Shown: piece after piece, positions 1-6,643 of the stretch
Layout: every line of letters starts with the position of its first letter
Position numbering within the stretch: position 1 is the stretch's first letter
Assembly: GCA_023388385.1 (NCBI GenBank)
Contig: JAEWGK010000020.1
Coordinates: forward strand, 1 to 6,802
Origin: Actinomycetes bacterium
Lineage (GTDB): Bacteria > Actinomycetota > Actinomycetes > Mycobacteriales > Mycobacteriaceae
Direction: 5' to 3'
Length of the DNA stretch: 6,802 nucleotides
Notes under the pieces: model-generated
What the model saw: only the letters and a program-made list of their open reading frames with translations
Databases searched by the model: none
Told to the model about the DNA's origin: nothing
Translations under genes and position numbers: made by a program

Positions 1-677
1 CCGCGGTCGCGCAGCGCCTCGACGACGGCGGCGACCGGGGCGTCGTCGCCGGCGGCCATCTGGTAGGCGGAGGCGACGACGCCGCAGCGGTGGTCGGGCG
101 CGGCCAGCGGTTCGCCGTGGCGCCAGAGGCCCGAGGGGCGGTCGTCGGGCAGCTCGCCCGGGTCGTCCACCGCCCCGGCGCCGTGGGCGGCCAGCAGCAG
201 CGCGTGGCGGACGGCGGCGGGGCTCAGGCGCCGCAGCGCCGCCTCGGCTCGGTGGCGCAGGCCGGCCTGCTCCAGTCCGCGGGAGAGGGGAACCAGCTCC
301 GCGGCGACGGGCATGCCGCACAGGACGACGGCCGGGGCACCGTCGTGCGACGGATCGAGCAGCGGGGCCACCCGGTCGGCGAACTCCGGCGTGAGCACGC
401 CCTGGAGCACCAGCGCATCGGCGCCGGCGACGATGGCCTCCACCGCGTCGGGGTCGGCCGCCGTGGCGGTGGCCGGGTCCGCCCGGGAACCGGGGTCTGC
501 GGGGACGCGGACGACGTCGACCGGGTCGTCGTCCATCAGCGCCACGGCTCGGTCGAGCACCATGGCGACGGAGCCGCCGAAGCCGATGACGGCGATGCGG
601 GCGCGGCGGCCGGGTGCGGGTGCGGTGCCGGGCGCGGGGGCGGGCGCGGCGGAATCGGTGCGATCAGCGGATGGCAC
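1..677 (-). CDS. CobN/ChlH-like metal-chelatase large subunit, N-terminal part (truncated by window edge)
   Basis: This gene reads from a GTG at 677-675 and stays open to the window edge: 225 codons, C-terminus missing. The start is supported by AGGGAG at 685-690, 7 nt upstream, and by a 14-nt overlap with the end of the lipoprotein gene. Residues 9-23 are an Ala/Pro linker. Residues 26-46 (RIAVIGFGGSVAMVL onward) look like the first strand and helix of the ChlH/BchH N-terminal domain. Residues 86-130 (ADALVLQGVLTPEFADRV, then PAVVLCGMPVAAELVP) follow that family's pattern of a buried strand followed by a 'xxSMPE'-like strand. After a Pro/Asp-rich linker, PSGLWRHG (181-188) and GVVASAYQMAAGDDAPV (199-215) resemble the start of the CobN/Mg-chelatase core ('P.GIYHP', 'GLL.YRS..L.GNTA..'). 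Such subunits usually exceed 1,000 residues, so most of the gene lies outside. Family assignment is by eye and moderately sure; the metal and tetrapyrrole are unknown. By context it may process what the importer brings in. Confidence 0.65.
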   Translation of the reverse strand, partial: MPSADRTDSAAPAPAPGTAPAPGRRARIAVIGFGGSVAMVLDRAVALMDDDPVDVVRVPADPGSRADPATATAADPDAVEAIVAGADALVLQGVLTPEFADRVAPLLDPSHDGAPAVVLCGMPVAAELVPLSRGLEQAGLRHRAEAALRRLSPAAVRHALLLAAHGAGAVDDPGELPDDRPSGLWRHGEPLAAPDHRCGVVASAYQMAAGDDAPVAAVVEALRDR

Positions 678-1581
678 GGAGCATCTCCCTGTAGCCGTCG
701 ACGAGGAACCGCCCGGAGGAGGCGGAGATCATGTTCGCGGAAATGGCGGTGACGCCGGCGTTGCGGACCGCGGGGACCTCCGCGGCCGCCGGGTTGCCGA
801 GGAGATCGGCGAAGGTGTCCTCGCCATCGCCGGTCCGGTCGACGAGGATGATGTGCTCCGGGTTGAGCTTCCGCAGCATCTCCGCGTCGATGGCCTGCGA
901 CTTCGTCAGCCCCGCCTCCTCGACGGCCAGCGGCACGCCGGCCCGGCGCAGCAGATCGGAGGTGATGGAGTCCGGGCCGACCGCGTACGGCTTGCCGGAC
1001 AGCCACATGAGCACCAGCGTCCGGGGCTGGCGGCCGACGGCGGGCAGCTCGTCGTCGACCGTGCCGAGGCCGGTGCGCAGCTCGCCGACGATGTCGGCGG
1101 CCCGCTCCGGCTCGCCGAGCGCGTCGCCGATGGCCAGGTGGTCGTCGGCGATCTCGTCGACCGTCGCCCATTCGTTGTCGATCGCCAGCACGTCGGCGCC
1201 GGCCTGCTGCAGCTGGTCCGCGGCATCGCGCTCGCCGGTGTGCCGGCTGGTGACCAACACGAGGTCGGGGTCGAGCGACAGCACCTGCTCCGGGTCCGGC
1301 GTCGCGCCGGGCGGAAGGACCGTGCCGACCGTCGCGGCCTCCGCGAGGTGGTTGCCGTAGGCGGCGGTCGTCGACGACTCGGGGACGGCGACCAGCCGGT
1401 CCGGCCCGGCGATGTCGAGGGCCGCCTCGGCGACGTCGGTGGACAGGGCGACGACGCGCTGTGGGGCGCCGTCGCCCGCGGCCCCGGGGTCCTGCCCGGA
1501 GCAGCCGGTCAGCAGCAGCGCCGCGCCCAGGGCGGCGGCGCGGAGCAGCCGGCGGCGGGAGCGGGTCGGTCGGTTTGTCAT
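664..1581 (-). CDS. ABC importer substrate-binding lipoprotein (FecB/HmuT/BtuF type)
   Basis: This 305-residue extracytoplasmic receptor should capture an iron chelate, heme or corrinoid and deliver it to the permease encoded two genes upstream. The N-terminus is a lipoprotein signal: SRRRLLR at 8-14, which fits a twin-arginine motif, then a hydrophobic stretch and the lipobox LTGC (24-27), with Cys27 the probable lipid anchor. Mature residues 41-300 follow the two-lobed class III binding-protein plan: RVVALSTDVAEAALDIAG at the start, 'LSLDPDLVLV' (101-110), a central lobe-linking helix around 145-180, 'TLVLMWLSGKPYAVG' (188-202) and 'AVRNAGVTAIS' near the end. His114 and Tyr297 are visible, but I cannot align them safely with the His/Tyr heme ligands of corynebacterial HmuT. 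The ATG overlaps the ATPase stop (ATGA) and is preceded by GAAGGGA. Length is typical. Heme, cobalamin and siderophore all remain possible. Confidence 0.9.
   Translation of the reverse strand: MTNRPTRSRRRLLRAAALGAALLLTGCSGQDPGAAGDGAPQRVVALSTDVAEAALDIAGPDRLVAVPESSTTAAYGNHLAEAATVGTVLPPGATPDPEQVLSLDPDLVLVTSRHTGERDAADQLQQAGADVLAIDNEWATVDEIADDHLAIGDALGEPERAADIVGELRTGLGTVDDELPAVGRQPRTLVLMWLSGKPYAVGPDSITSDLLRRAGVPLAVEEAGLTKSQAIDAEMLRKLNPEHIILVDRTGDGEDTFADLLGNPAAAEVPAVRNAGVTAISANMISASSGRFLVDGYREMLRAIR
685..690 (-). promoter_or_regulatory. Ribosome binding site of the chelatase-like gene
   Basis: AGGGAG on the minus strand lies 7 nt before the GTG at 677. It sits inside the coding sequence of the preceding lipoprotein gene and decides the start of an open frame that has no earlier supported start. 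Together with the 14-nt overlap it points to translational coupling. Confidence 0.6.
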
Positions 1582-2426
1582 CGTGCGGTCCCTTCGGTTG
1601 CGGGGAGCCCCGCGTCGGCGGGGAGGGCGGCCAGCGCCGTCACGTGCGGCGCACCCGTGTCCGGATCCTCCCGCACTGCGGCCCTCACGCGGTAGACCCC
1701 GTCGAGAAGATCCGGGCGCAGCACCTCCCGCGGCGACCCGGCGGCCCGGACGGCGCCGCGGCCGAGCAGCACCAGCCGGTCGCAGAACCGGGCGGCCTGC
1801 GACAGGTCGTGGAGCACCGCGACGACGGTGCGGCCCTCCGCCGCGATCTCGCGCAGCAGTTGCAGCACCAGCAGCTCGTGGCGCAGGTCCAGGGCGCTGA
1901 CGGGCTCGTCGAGGAGCAGCACGGGCGTGTCCTGGGCCAGCGCCCGGGCAATGTGGGTCAGCTGGCGCTCGCCGCCGGACAGCGTCGGCACCGCGCGGTC
2001 GGCCAGGTGCGCGATGCCGACGCGCGCCATCGCCTCCGCCACCGCGGCGGCGTCGTCCGCGCCGGGCCGCGACAGCCGTCCGATGCGGTGGTGGCGGCCG
2101 AAGCCGACGACGTCGGCGACGGTGAAGTCGAAGTCCAGCGCGGTCTCCTGCGGCACCGTCGCCACCAGCGCGGCGCGCCGGGGCTCGCGCAGGCGGCGGA
2201 TGTCGCGGCCGCCGACCTCCACGCTCCCGCCGGCGGACCGGTCCAGGCCCGCGAGGACGCGCAGCAGCGTCGACTTGCCCGCGCCGTTCGGGCCGATGAT
2301 GCCCGTGACCTCCCCCGGCGCGGCGTCGACGTCGGCGGCGTCGACGAGAGTCCGCCCGCCGGCCCTCGCCGTCACGCCGCGGGCGCGGAGCCCGGCGGGA
2401 GGCGTCGTCACGCGATCGCCGGTCAC
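1578..2426 (-). CDS. ABC importer ATP-binding protein (FecE/HmuV/BtuD family)
   Basis: This 282-residue cytoplasmic ATPase powers the importer. All nucleotide-binding motifs are intact: Walker [10 protein letters not shown] (45-53), Q-loop Gln93 (VPQE), ABC signature LSGGERQ (149-155), Walker B VLLLDEP (169-175), D-loop SALD (177-180) and H-loop His206 (VLHD). Length and layout match the iron-chelate/heme/B12 subfamily. I chose the GTG at 2426 because it overlaps the permease stop as GTGA and has GGAGG 8 nt upstream. A second in-frame GTG at 2411 would shorten the protein by five residues and has no such site. Reading the frame further upstream would simply run antiparallel to nothing known and back through the permease gene, so a longer protein is unlikely. 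The substrate cannot be told from the ATPase. Confidence 0.95.
   Translation of the reverse strand: MTGDRVTTPPAGLRARGVTARAGGRTLVDAADVDAAPGEVTGIIGPNGAGKSTLLRVLAGLDRSAGGSVEVGGRDIRRLREPRRAALVATVPQETALDFDFTVADVVGFGRHHRIGRLSRPGADDAAAVAEAMARVGIAHLADRAVPTLSGGERQLTHIARALAQDTPVLLLDEPVSALDLRHELLVLQLLREIAAEGRTVVAVLHDLSQAARFCDRLVLLGRGAVRAAGSPREVLRPDLLDGVYRVRAAVREDPDTGAPHVTALAALPADAGLPATEGTAR
1589..1595 (-). promoter_or_regulatory. Ribosome binding site of the lipoprotein gene
   Basis: GAAGGGA on the minus strand, 7 nt before the ATG at 1581, lies within the last codons of the ATPase gene. It supports this start and the ATGA overlap as a re-initiation or coupling site. Confidence 0.6.
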
Positions 2427-3493
2427 GGGACGAACCTCCGCGAGTGGCGCGTGCGCACGAGCAGCCACAGGAACACCGGCGAGCCCAGGAACGCGACGAC
2501 GGAGCCGGTCTGCAGCACCACCGGCTCGAACACCATGCGGGCGACGGTGTCGGCGGCCAGCAGGAACGCGGACCCCGCCAGCGCCGCGGCGGGCAGCAGC
2601 AGCCGGTGGCCCGGGCCCAGCGTGATGCGCATCAGGTGCGGCACGACGAGCCCGACGAAGCCGATGACGCCGCTGACCGACACCGCGGTGGCGGTGAGCA
2701 GCGCGGTGACGCCGAGGGCCGTGGCGCGTGCGCGGCGGACGTCGACGCCGGCGGAGCGCGCGGTGGCGTCGCCCATCATCATGACGTCGAGATCGCGGGC
2801 CAGCAGCACGAGCACCGCCAGCCCGACGAGGATGGGGCCGACCGCGACCGCCGCGTGCGCCCAGGTGCGGGCGACCAGGTCGCCGTTCAGCCAGAACGCC
2901 GCGCCGCGGATGTCCTCGTCGTCCGGGGCGTTGGCGATGGCCGCCGACGTCACCGCGCCCAGGAACGCGCTGACGGCGACGCCGACCAGCACGAGCATCG
3001 CGGGTCCGCCGCCGCGGATTGCCGCGACGGCCTGGACCAGCGCGACCGTGAGCACCGCGCCGACGAACGCCGTGGCCGGCAGCACCCACGCCCCGGCTGC
3101 GGTGGCGCCGGTCACGATCGCGAGCACCGCCGCCGTCGCCGCGCCGGAGGAGACGCCGATGATGCCCGGGTCCGCCAGCGGATTGCGGAACACCGCCTGC
3201 ATCACCGCGCCCGACACCGCCAGCGCCGCCCCGACGAGCGCGGCCACGATCGCCCGCGGCAGGCGGATGTGCGTGACGACGGCGCCATCCGGGATCGATG
3301 CCGGATCCCCGCCGGAGACGAGCGTCCCGATGACGCGGACGACGTCGCCCGCCGGCACGCGGACGGGCCCGAGCGTGACGGCGGCGACGAGCAGCACCGC
3401 CACGGCCGTCGCGAGGAGCGGCAGGGCGAGGGCGCGCAGGGCCGGGGCGCAGCGGCGCGGCGCGGGCGCCTTATCGGGAATAGTTTTCATCAT
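2423..3493 (-). CDS. ABC importer permease (FecCD family: heme/iron-chelate/cobalamin)
   Basis: This 356-residue inner-membrane permease should form the homodimeric channel of a type II ABC importer. After a short positive N-terminus (MMKTIPDK), residues 21-45 form the first membrane span, and many further hydrophobic spans follow (about 81-100, 112-130, 135-158, 165-186, 214-232, 258-278, 298-316), in keeping with the ten-helix FecCD fold. Family hallmarks are [15 protein letters not shown] (104-118), [10 protein letters not shown] (241-250, in the cytoplasmic loop that contacts the ATPase) and [15 protein letters not shown] (275-289). Two adjacent ATGs (3493 and 3490) can start it. Neither has a Shine-Dalgarno sequence, whereas a -10-like TAACCT lies 8 nt before 3493, so the mRNA is probably leaderless. 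The open frame continues upstream only because it runs antisense to folD. It is the first gene of the operon; substrate is inferred from context only. Confidence 0.95.
   Translation of the reverse strand: MMKTIPDKAPAPRRCAPALRALALPLLATAVAVLLVAAVTLGPVRVPAGDVVRVIGTLVSGGDPASIPDGAVVTHIRLPRAIVAALVGAALAVSGAVMQAVFRNPLADPGIIGVSSGAATAAVLAIVTGATAAGAWVLPATAFVGAVLTVALVQAVAAIRGGGPAMLVLVGVAVSAFLGAVTSAAIANAPDDEDIRGAAFWLNGDLVARTWAHAAVAVGPILVGLAVLVLLARDLDVMMMGDATARSAGVDVRRARATALGVTALLTATAVSVSGVIGFVGLVVPHLMRITLGPGHRLLLPAAALAGSAFLLAADTVARMVFEPVVLQTGSVVAFLGSPVFLWLLVRTRHSRRFVP
2435..2439 (-). promoter_or_regulatory. Ribosome binding site of the ATPase gene
   Basis: GGAGG on the minus strand, 8 nt before the GTG at 2426, inside the end of the permease gene. 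It fixes the GTG start within a much longer open frame. Confidence 0.65.
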
Positions 3494-3501
3494 CGCTGCG
3501 A

Positions 3502-3529
3502 AGGTTACACCCCGGTCACGGTTTGCCAT
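3502..3529 (-). promoter_or_regulatory. Putative promoter of the importer operon (leaderless)
   Basis: On the minus strand, TAACCT (3507-3502) fits the TANNNT -10 pattern of actinobacterial housekeeping promoters and ends 8 nt before the ATG at 3493. ATGGCA (3529-3524) is a 4/6 match to TTGACA with a 16-bp spacer. There is no Shine-Dalgarno sequence before the first gene. The elements interlock with the oppositely directed folD promoter. By eye only. Confidence 0.45.
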
Positions 3530-3532
3530 ACT
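3504..3532 (+). promoter_or_regulatory. Putative folD promoter (extended -10, leaderless)
   Basis: GTTACA (3504-3509, 4/6 to TTGACA), a 17-bp spacer and CATACT (3527-3532, 5/6 to TATACT) preceded by TG plus one base (3524-3526), an extended -10. The -10 ends 6 nt before the folD ATG at 3539, so transcription starting at or next to the A of the ATG would give a leaderless mRNA. No purine-rich ribosome site precedes the ATG. Confidence 0.6.
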
Positions 3533-3538
3533 GGGTGC

Positions 3539-4396
3539 ATGAGCGCGACGAAGCTGGACGGCACCATGTACCGCGACGAGATCTTCGAGGATCTCGCCGC
3601 GCGGGTCACGACGCTGGCGGAGGCGGGCGTCACGCCCGGCCTGGCCACGGTCCTGGTCGGCGACGACCCGGGCAGCCATTCCTACGTGAAGATGAAGCAC
3701 CGCGACTGCGAGAAGATCGGCATCCGCTCCATCCGGAGGGACCTGCCGGAGGAGACCACGCAGGAGGAGCTCGAGGCCGTCATCGCCGAGCTGAACGAGG
3801 ACCCGGGGTGCACCGGCTACATCGTCCAGCTCCCGCTGCCGAAGCACCTGGACGAGAACCGCATCCTCGGCCTCATCGACCCGGAGAAGGACGCCGACGG
3901 CCTCCACCCGGTGAACCTGGGCAAGCTCGTCCTCAACGAGCCGGCCCCGCTGCCGTGCACCCCGAACGGCTGCATCCACCTGCTGCGCCGCTTCGGCGTC
4001 GAGCTGCCGGGCGCGAAGGTCACGGTCATCGGGCGCGGCGTCACCGTCGGCCGCCCGATCGGGCTCATGCTCACCCGGCGCAGTGAGAACTGCACCGTCA
4101 CCCTCTGCCACACCGGCACGAAGGACCTTGCGGCGGAGACCCGCGACGCGGACGTCATCATCGCCGCCGCCGGCAAGCCCCACATGCTCATCGCCGACAT
4201 GGTGAAGCCGGGCGCCGCGGTCCTCGACGTCGGCGTCTCCCGCCTGGACGGCAAGCTGGCCGGCGACGTCCACCCGGACGTGTGGGACGTCGCGGGCTTC
4301 GTCTCCCCGAACCCGGGCGGCGTCGGCCCGCTGACGCGCGCCTTCCTGGTCCGCAACGTCGTCGAGCGCGCCGAGCGCCTCGCCGGCCTGGCGTAG
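3539..4396 (+). CDS. folD: Bifunctional methylenetetrahydrofolate dehydrogenase (NADP+) / methenyltetrahydrofolate cyclohydrolase
   Basis: This 285-residue cytoplasmic enzyme interconverts 5,10-methylene-, 5,10-methenyl- and 10-formyl-tetrahydrofolate, supplying one-carbon units for purine and formyl-methionine synthesis. It is full length for the family. Visible signatures are the active-site segment SHSYVKMK (46-53) with Tyr49 and Lys53, VQLPLPKHL (96-104), the [14 protein letters not shown] segment (117-130) that closes over substrate, PCTPNG (139-144), the cofactor-binding [11 protein letters not shown] (165-175), GDVHP (242-246) and the C-terminal [11 protein letters not shown] (256-266). 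The GRGVTVGRP and GDVHP variants are what I expect of actinobacterial, especially corynebacterial, FolD. The open frame extends far upstream, but that part is antisense to the permease gene. The ATG at 3539 gives the expected N-terminus MSATKLDG and lies at the predicted transcription start. The DUF3017-like gene follows after 18 nt and is probably cotranscribed. Confidence 0.98.
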   Translation: MSATKLDGTMYRDEIFEDLAARVTTLAEAGVTPGLATVLVGDDPGSHSYVKMKHRDCEKIGIRSIRRDLPEETTQEELEAVIAELNEDPGCTGYIVQLPLPKHLDENRILGLIDPEKDADGLHPVNLGKLVLNEPAPLPCTPNGCIHLLRRFGVELPGAKVTVIGRGVTVGRPIGLMLTRRSENCTVTLCHTGTKDLAAETRDADVIIAAAGKPHMLIADMVKPGAAVLDVGVSRLDGKLAGDVHPDVWDVAGFVSPNPGGVGPLTRAFLVRNVVERAERLAGLA

Positions 4397-4402
4397 CCGG
4401 AC

Positions 4403-4409
4403 GAGGGGG
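4403..4409 (+). promoter_or_regulatory. Strong ribosome binding site in front of the DUF3017-like gene
   Basis: GAGGGGG lies just after the folD stop and 5 nt before an in-frame ATC at 4415; no ATG, GTG or TTG sits at usable distance in any sensible frame. It marks where ribosomes probably start the next gene and is the main reason to consider a non-canonical start there. Confidence 0.55.
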
Positions 4410-4414
4410 CCACC

Positions 4415-4774
4415 ATCAGGGAAATCGCGCGGCGGGCCCGCCCCGACGAGCTGCCCGACCCCAAGGCGAACCCGCACAGCCCCGCCCGCTACCCGGGCGA
4501 GCACTGGCCGCGGCGGGTGCAGCTCGCCATGTTCGGGGCGCTGTTCGTCGGCCTCGGCGCCGCCGCGATGTTCCTGGGCCTGGAGCGCTGGCGCCGCGCG
4601 ACGTTCACGCTCGGCGCGACCATGATCTGGCTCGGGCTCATCCGGCAGTGGCTGCCGGACTCGCTGCTCGGCGTGTTCTCCGTCCGTTCTCGGCGCTTCG
4701 ACCTGTTCTTCTGCGGGCTCCTCGGCGCCGGGATGATCTTCCTGTCGGTCTCCGTCGACGCGCTGGGCAGCTGA
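4415..4774 (+). CDS. Small DUF3017-like membrane protein, apparent ATC start
   Basis: This small integral membrane protein has no known function; gene position directly after folD, size and the 'VRSRRFD...SVDALGS' ending match the actinobacterial DUF3017 family as I recall it. About three hydrophobic segments are visible when numbered from 4415: roughly 35-56 (VQLAMFGALFVGLGAAAMFLG), 62-84 (ending at WLPDSLLGVF) and 96-116 (LFFCGLLGAGMIF). The first 34 residues are polar and proline-rich, with ANPHSPARYPGEHWP before the first span. The frame is open from the folD stop, but the first canonical start is a GTG at 4517, giving only 85 residues, with no ribosome site and with the first span at the extreme N-terminus. 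Codons 4415-4516 are nearly all G/C-ending, so they look coding, and GAGGGGG precedes the ATC at 4415. I therefore place the start at ATC, giving 119 residues, but a sequencing error or the GTG start is possible. Confidence 0.7.
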   Translation: MREIARRARPDELPDPKANPHSPARYPGEHWPRRVQLAMFGALFVGLGAAAMFLGLERWRRATFTLGATMIWLGLIRQWLPDSLLGVFSVRSRRFDLFFCGLLGAGMIFLSVSVDALGS

Positions 4775-4785
4775 CGGGGCGGCGT

Positions 4786-4810
4786 CGTCACGCGGATGAC
4801 GTCACGCGGA
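4786..4810. repeat. Direct repeat of CGTCACGCGGA with small hairpin between convergent genes
   Basis: CGTCACGCGGA occurs twice (4786-4796 and 4800-4810), separated by TGA. The second copy includes the stop codon of the S9 peptidase. The same bases can pair as CGTCA (4786-4790) with TGACG (4797-4801) around a 6-nt loop, and TGACGTCA (4797-4804) is a perfect palindrome. This is the entire gap between two convergent genes. It could be a weak bidirectional terminator, though the stem is short and there is no U-run. Confidence 0.4.
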
Positions 4811-6643
4811 CGTGGCGCGCGCCCGGTCGAACCGCGACAGGTCGGGCTCCCCGTCCAGCAGCCCCAGCCGATCCAGGAACGCCAGCATCGTCTCCGCGAT
4901 GAGGCGGCGGTTGCGGGGCTTGGCGAACTTGTGGCCCTCGCCCGGCACGAGCAGCAAATCGCATTCGCGGCCCAGGTCCTCGAGGGCGTCGCGCATGCGC
5001 GTCGACTCCGACGGCGGCACGTTGCCGTCCTCCGCGCCATGGACGAACAGCACCGGCACGCGGATGTCGGGGGCGTGGGTCAGCGGACTGATGGCGTCGA
5101 GCAGCTCGGCGTCGTGGATGGGGTAGCCGTACTTGGGGTAGGCGGCCGACGCGAGCCACGGCTCCGTCGACTCGAAGTAGCTGCGGAAGCTGGTCATGCC
5201 GCACGCGTCGACGACGCCGCGGAAGACCCCCGGCTCCAGGGCGGCGGTGAGCAGCGACAGGTAGCCGCCGTAGCTGCGGCCGGCGACGGCCAGGCGCGCC
5301 GGGTCGGCGATGCCCTCCTCGACGAGGAACCGGGCGGCGTCGACGACGTCCTTGATGGCGGCGAAGCGGCCGTAGCGGTCGTCGGCGTGCTGGAACGCGC
5401 GGCCGGCTCCCGACGAGCCGCGGATGTTCGGCGTGAACACCGTGACGCCGGAGTCCACCAGAGCCGCCAGGATGTCGTGGTGTTCCGGGCGGGCCTGCCG
5501 CTCCGGGCCGCCGTGCAGGTGGATGAGCGCCGGGCGCGGGCCCTCGTCGCCGCGGGCGTCGTGGTACAGCCAGCCGGACAGCTCCAGTCCGTCGCGGGCG
5601 GTGAAGTGCACCAGCTCCGGGACGTCGGCATCCTGGGCGACCTGCGCGATGGCGGCCGATCGCTCCGGGTTCAGGGATTCCAGCCGACCGGCGCCGGTGC
5701 GGAGGATCTCCACGGTCTCCGGCACGTCCGGGCCCTCGACGGTGACGGCGATGAGGGAGCCGTCGCCGCTGATGGTCAGGTCGGAGCCGACCATCGCGGG
5801 CAGGTCCGCCGCGCGGCGGCCGCGGACGCGCTGGCCCGGCCCGAGGGACAGCACCTCCAGGGACGAGACGCCGCCGATGTTCCACAGCACCGCGGCGGTG
5901 GAGCAGTCGTCGGAGATGGCGAACTCGTCGACGTCGTTGTCGGCGCTGCCGATGATCTCCTCGGCCTCCGTCGACTCGCCGCGCACGGCGATGCGCAGCA
6001 CGCGCCGACGGTCGCCGCCGTGATCCGTGACGACGAGCACCGCCAGATCCTCGCCCGGTCCGCCCGGCAGGATGATGCCGTCCTCCGTCATCGCCCCCGG
6101 GTCCGGGGGCAGCAGCGGCAGCCACCGGCCGTCGGGGCTGACCAGCAGCAGCTCGCGGGAGCCGCGCGGCCCGACGCGCATGAGGGCGTGGCCGGCGTGG
6201 GCGTCGACCAGCCGGGAGTCCGTGCGGCGATCGAGGACGCGGATCGAGCCGCGGACGGGGTCGATCAGGCGCGCCTCGGTCATGCCGTCGCCCGCGACGG
6301 CGTCCATGGCCACGCGGTTGCCGTCCCACGTCACCAGGCTGGCCTTCGCGTCGCCCTCCATCCGCAGCGGACGGGCGCCGGGGACGGCGGGGTCGGTGGA
6401 GACGATCCACGTCTCCAGGCGCTCGGAGCCGCGTGGCGAGATCTCGCACGCGATCCACTGGCCGTCCTGCGAGTGCTCGACGCGGGTCACCGGGCCCTCG
6501 GCGGGCAGGGAGACGTCGCGCTCGGCGTGGATCGTCCCGTCCTCGATCCGGGCCTGGACGGCGCGCGGGTAGCCGCCGTCGCGGACGATGTACGCGATCG
6601 CGCGGCCGTCGGGGGACAGGGAGGAACCGTAGGTCGGGCGCAT
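4802..6643 (-). CDS. S9 family serine peptidase (prolyl oligopeptidase / acylaminoacyl-peptidase type)
   Basis: This 613-residue protein should hydrolyse short peptides. It has no signal peptide, so it is probably cytoplasmic. The layout is the usual S9 one. An N-terminal beta-propeller (about 1-335) has repeated WD40/TolB-like strands such as 'SLSPDGRAIAYIV', 'HSQDGQWIACEI' and 'TISGDGSLIAVTV'. An alpha/beta-hydrolase domain follows (about 345-595). In the latter HLHGGP (375-380) forms the oxyanion region, Ser457 in GRSYGGY is the nucleophile, Asp539 in HGAEDGNVP and His571 in GEGHKF complete the triad. Length fits the S9B/S9C branch. The ATG at 6643 has no Shine-Dalgarno sequence, but TACGAT lies 8 nt upstream, so it may be leaderless; the N-terminus begins directly with the first propeller strand, which suits this start. 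It converges on the DUF3017-like gene with a 27-bp gap. The exact peptide specificity is not readable from the sequence. Confidence 0.95.
   Translation of the reverse strand: MRPTYGSSLSPDGRAIAYIVRDGGYPRAVQARIEDGTIHAERDVSLPAEGPVTRVEHSQDGQWIACEISPRGSERLETWIVSTDPAVPGARPLRMEGDAKASLVTWDGNRVAMDAVAGDGMTEARLIDPVRGSIRVLDRRTDSRLVDAHAGHALMRVGPRGSRELLLVSPDGRWLPLLPPDPGAMTEDGIILPGGPGEDLAVLVVTDHGGDRRRVLRIAVRGESTEAEEIIGSADNDVDEFAISDDCSTAAVLWNIGGVSSLEVLSLGPGQRVRGRRAADLPAMVGSDLTISGDGSLIAVTVEGPDVPETVEILRTGAGRLESLNPERSAAIAQVAQDADVPELVHFTARDGLELSGWLYHDARGDEGPRPALIHLHGGPERQARPEHHDILAALVDSGVTVFTPNIRGSSGAGRAFQHADDRYGRFAAIKDVVDAARFLVEEGIADPARLAVAGRSYGGYLSLLTAALEPGVFRGVVDACGMTSFRSYFESTEPWLASAAYPKYGYPIHDAELLDAISPLTHAPDIRVPVLFVHGAEDGNVPPSESTRMRDALEDLGRECDLLLVPGEGHKFAKPRNRRLIAETMLAFLDRLGLLDGEPDLSRFDRARATSA

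Noticed and set aside
1578..1581. ATGA overlap as a possible programmed frameshift
   Set aside because: A stop/start overlap with a good ribosome site is ordinary translational coupling, and both proteins are complete.
313..1695. Plus-strand open frames opposite the chelatase-like and lipoprotein genes
   Set aside because: Low-complexity shadows with no motif; the minus-strand frames carry signal peptide, lipobox and family motifs.
2427..3089. N-terminal extension of the ATPase to about 503 residues
   Set aside because: Out-of-frame reading of the permease gene with Arg/Gly-rich sequence; the GTG at 2426 has a strong ribosome site and a GTGA overlap.
2444..3538. Long plus-strand open frame leading in frame into folD, which would give a 650-residue fusion protein
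   Set aside because: It runs antisense to the clear FecCD permease, is dominated by Arg, Ala, Asp and Gly as expected of GC-rich antisense frames, and FolD has its normal N-terminus at 3539.
3494..4504. Upstream extension of the permease frame through folD
   Set aside because: Antisense to folD; the permease N-terminus at 3493 or 3490 fits the family and the promoter position.
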